Source of the DNA: Fervidicella metallireducens AeB
Lineage (GTDB): Bacteria; Bacillota; Clostridia; Clostridiales; Caloramatoraceae
NCBI RefSeq assembly: GCF_000601455.1
Contig: NZ_AZQP01000012.1
Span: forward strand, 1-64,000
Direction of reading: 5' to 3'
DNA length: 64,000 nt
Shown: positions 63,278 to 64,000 of the stretch, piece by piece
Position numbering within the stretch: position 1 is the stretch's first letter
How the letters are laid out: the number at the start of each line of letters is the position of its first letter
Made by a program: the position numbers and the translations under genes
The notes under the pieces: generated by a model
Told to the model about the DNA's origin: nothing
Seen by the model: the letters and a program-made list of their open reading frames with translations, nothing else
The model's database searches: none

Positions 63278-63676
63278 ATGGGACGTGGATATCATATGGG
63301 ATTTGGATTTTATGGCTCCTATTTTTTTATAATAATCATTTTATTAATTTTAGTATTAGTTTTAATTTCAAATAAAAAAACATCTGCCCCAAACCCATTC
63401 TCTCTTAAACTTTTAAACATTCTTAAAGAAAAATATGCAATTGGGACTATATCTGCAGATGAATATAAAATAAGAAAATCTGTAATTGAAGAACTTACAT
63501 TTACATGTGCGTACACCCCTTTGCTACTTGAAAGGTATGCAAACTGTGAAATTGATTCAAAGGAATTTTTCGCAATAAAAAAAGAAATAGAAAATCCAAA
63601 TACACCACCAGTTGTATGCGAAAAACTGGCAAAGGGTGAAATATCAATTAATGAATATCAATCTAACAAAATTTAA
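63278..63676 (+). CDS. Membrane protein with SHOCT-like motifs
   Basis: A short Gly/Tyr-rich N-terminus (MGRGYHMGFGFYGSYFF) precedes one membrane segment (~16-32). A SHOCT-like segment follows (LKLLNILKEKYAIGTISADEYKIRKSVIEE). Two weaker copies of the same pattern seem to follow: LLERYANCEIDSKEFFAIKKEI and VCEKLAKGEISINEYQSNK. SHOCT regions are thought to help oligomerisation. Three in a row on one anchor is notable. A GAGGTGG ribosome site precedes it, 19 bp after the kinase gene, so it belongs to the same operon. Confidence 0.75.
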   Translation: MGRGYHMGFGFYGSYFFIIIILLILVLVLISNKKTSAPNPFSLKLLNILKEKYAIGTISADEYKIRKSVIEELTFTCAYTPLLLERYANCEIDSKEFFAIKKEIENPNTPPVVCEKLAKGEISINEYQSNKI

Positions 63677-63689
63677 GGAGGTTAAATCT

Positions 63690-64000
63690 ATGAAAAATAA
63701 TAGGTTAATCAAATCTGTCAGGTATATACTACTTTCAATTTTCCTGATTTTTGTAACTGTTGAGGCCTATCTGCATCAGGTCCTAGGTGGAAGAAAATCT
63801 CCATCTATACATGCGCTATGCCCATATGGTGAACTTGAGTCCATGTATAGTTTAGTCTTTAATGGGACATTTATTCAGAAAATATTTTCCGGTACATTCA
63901 TACTACTTATGTTAACCTTAATTTTAGCAATAGTGTTTAGAAGAAGTTTTTGTGGTCTTATTTGCCCCTTCGGTGCACTTCAAGAATTCTTTGGTGTCTT
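63690..64000 (+). CDS. NapH-like 4Fe-4S membrane protein (3' end outside window)
   Basis: The first ~103 codons are visible. There is a membrane segment at ~11-30, then PSIHALCPYGELESMYSLVFNGTFIQKIFSGT. A second membrane segment leads into RRSFCGLICPFGALQEFFG, with a CxxxCP motif typical of polyferredoxin membrane proteins such as NapH/YccM/RdxA types. Further Cys clusters should follow beyond the window. Such proteins pass electrons across or along the membrane. AAGGAGG precedes the ATG, 13 bp after the SHOCT gene. Which acceptor it serves cannot be told from this piece. Confidence 0.85.
   Translation, partial: MKNNRLIKSVRYILLSIFLIFVTVEAYLHQVLGGRKSPSIHALCPYGELESMYSLVFNGTFIQKIFSGTFILLMLTLILAIVFRRSFCGLICPFGALQEFFGV

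Overview
The window looks like chromosomal DNA of a low-GC, spore-forming member of the Clostridia. The evidence is AT-rich DNA, strong GGAGG-type ribosome sites, frequent GTG/TTG starts, sigma-A promoters with 17-bp spacing, DinR-type SOS and Fur boxes, a T-box and a fluoride riboswitch. Gene orders known from Firmicutes are also present: acpS-(YdcC/GerS lipoprotein)-alr-ndoAI-ndoA, and ftsE-ftsX-M23-ctp-minJ near uvrB-uvrA. The species cannot be named from this alone.

Layout. 1-6.2 kb: a PadR-type regulator cut by the window edge, a small unknown gene, and then the most accessory stretch. This is a four-gene, very AT-rich minus-strand operon (839-6042) with two unknown or coiled-coil proteins, a McrB-like AAA+ ATPase and a McrC-like PD-(D/E)XK nuclease. 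It is a candidate type IV-like restriction/defence system, and two nearly identical hairpins lie on either side of it. 6.2-14.3 kb: a YdcF-like protein, a probable sporulation protein, uvrBA under an SOS box, a short SSB and a twice-frameshifted P-loop ATPase under a Fur box. 14.4-15.9 kb: a fluoride-riboswitch crcB/DUF190 unit divergent from a DUF2284 protein. 15.9-21.4 kb: cell-envelope and division genes (ftsEX, M23 hydrolase, S41 protease, MinJ-like PDZ protein).

21.7-24.7 kb: a complete pantothenate operon (panG-B-C-D) with a structured leader RNA. 24.8-33.8 kb: YitT, a peptidoglycan-binding protein, split transketolase, a glutaredoxin-like protein, the MazEF-type module with alr/acpS, a hidden 30-residue membrane peptide, a degenerate Nudix protein and a cold-shock protein. 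33.8-46 kb: a PAS-GGDEF cyclase, a kinase-like protein, divergent mntR/mntH, ABC-F, acyltransferase-like proteins, a DedA-like protein, a PrcB-domain protein and aspartate kinase.

46.3-52.9 kb: a copper cluster (HMA-UreH-cupredoxin fusion, lipoprotein-copA) next to a two-component system. 53-57 kb: a T-box-controlled DAACS symporter (probably cystine) and tryptophanase with its YheO-type regulator. 57.1-60 kb: a Fur-controlled, frameshifted DUF3793 gene, a CorC/HlyC protein and greA. 60-64 kb: a secreted DUF2680-like protein divergent from a two-component/SHOCT/4Fe-4S operon that runs off the right edge.

Three single-base frameshifts at short homopolymers (near 13972, 14250 and 57679) fall in the only two genes with clear Fur boxes. 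They may be real decay, phase variation or assembly errors. No tRNA, rRNA, CRISPR array or insertion sequence was seen.
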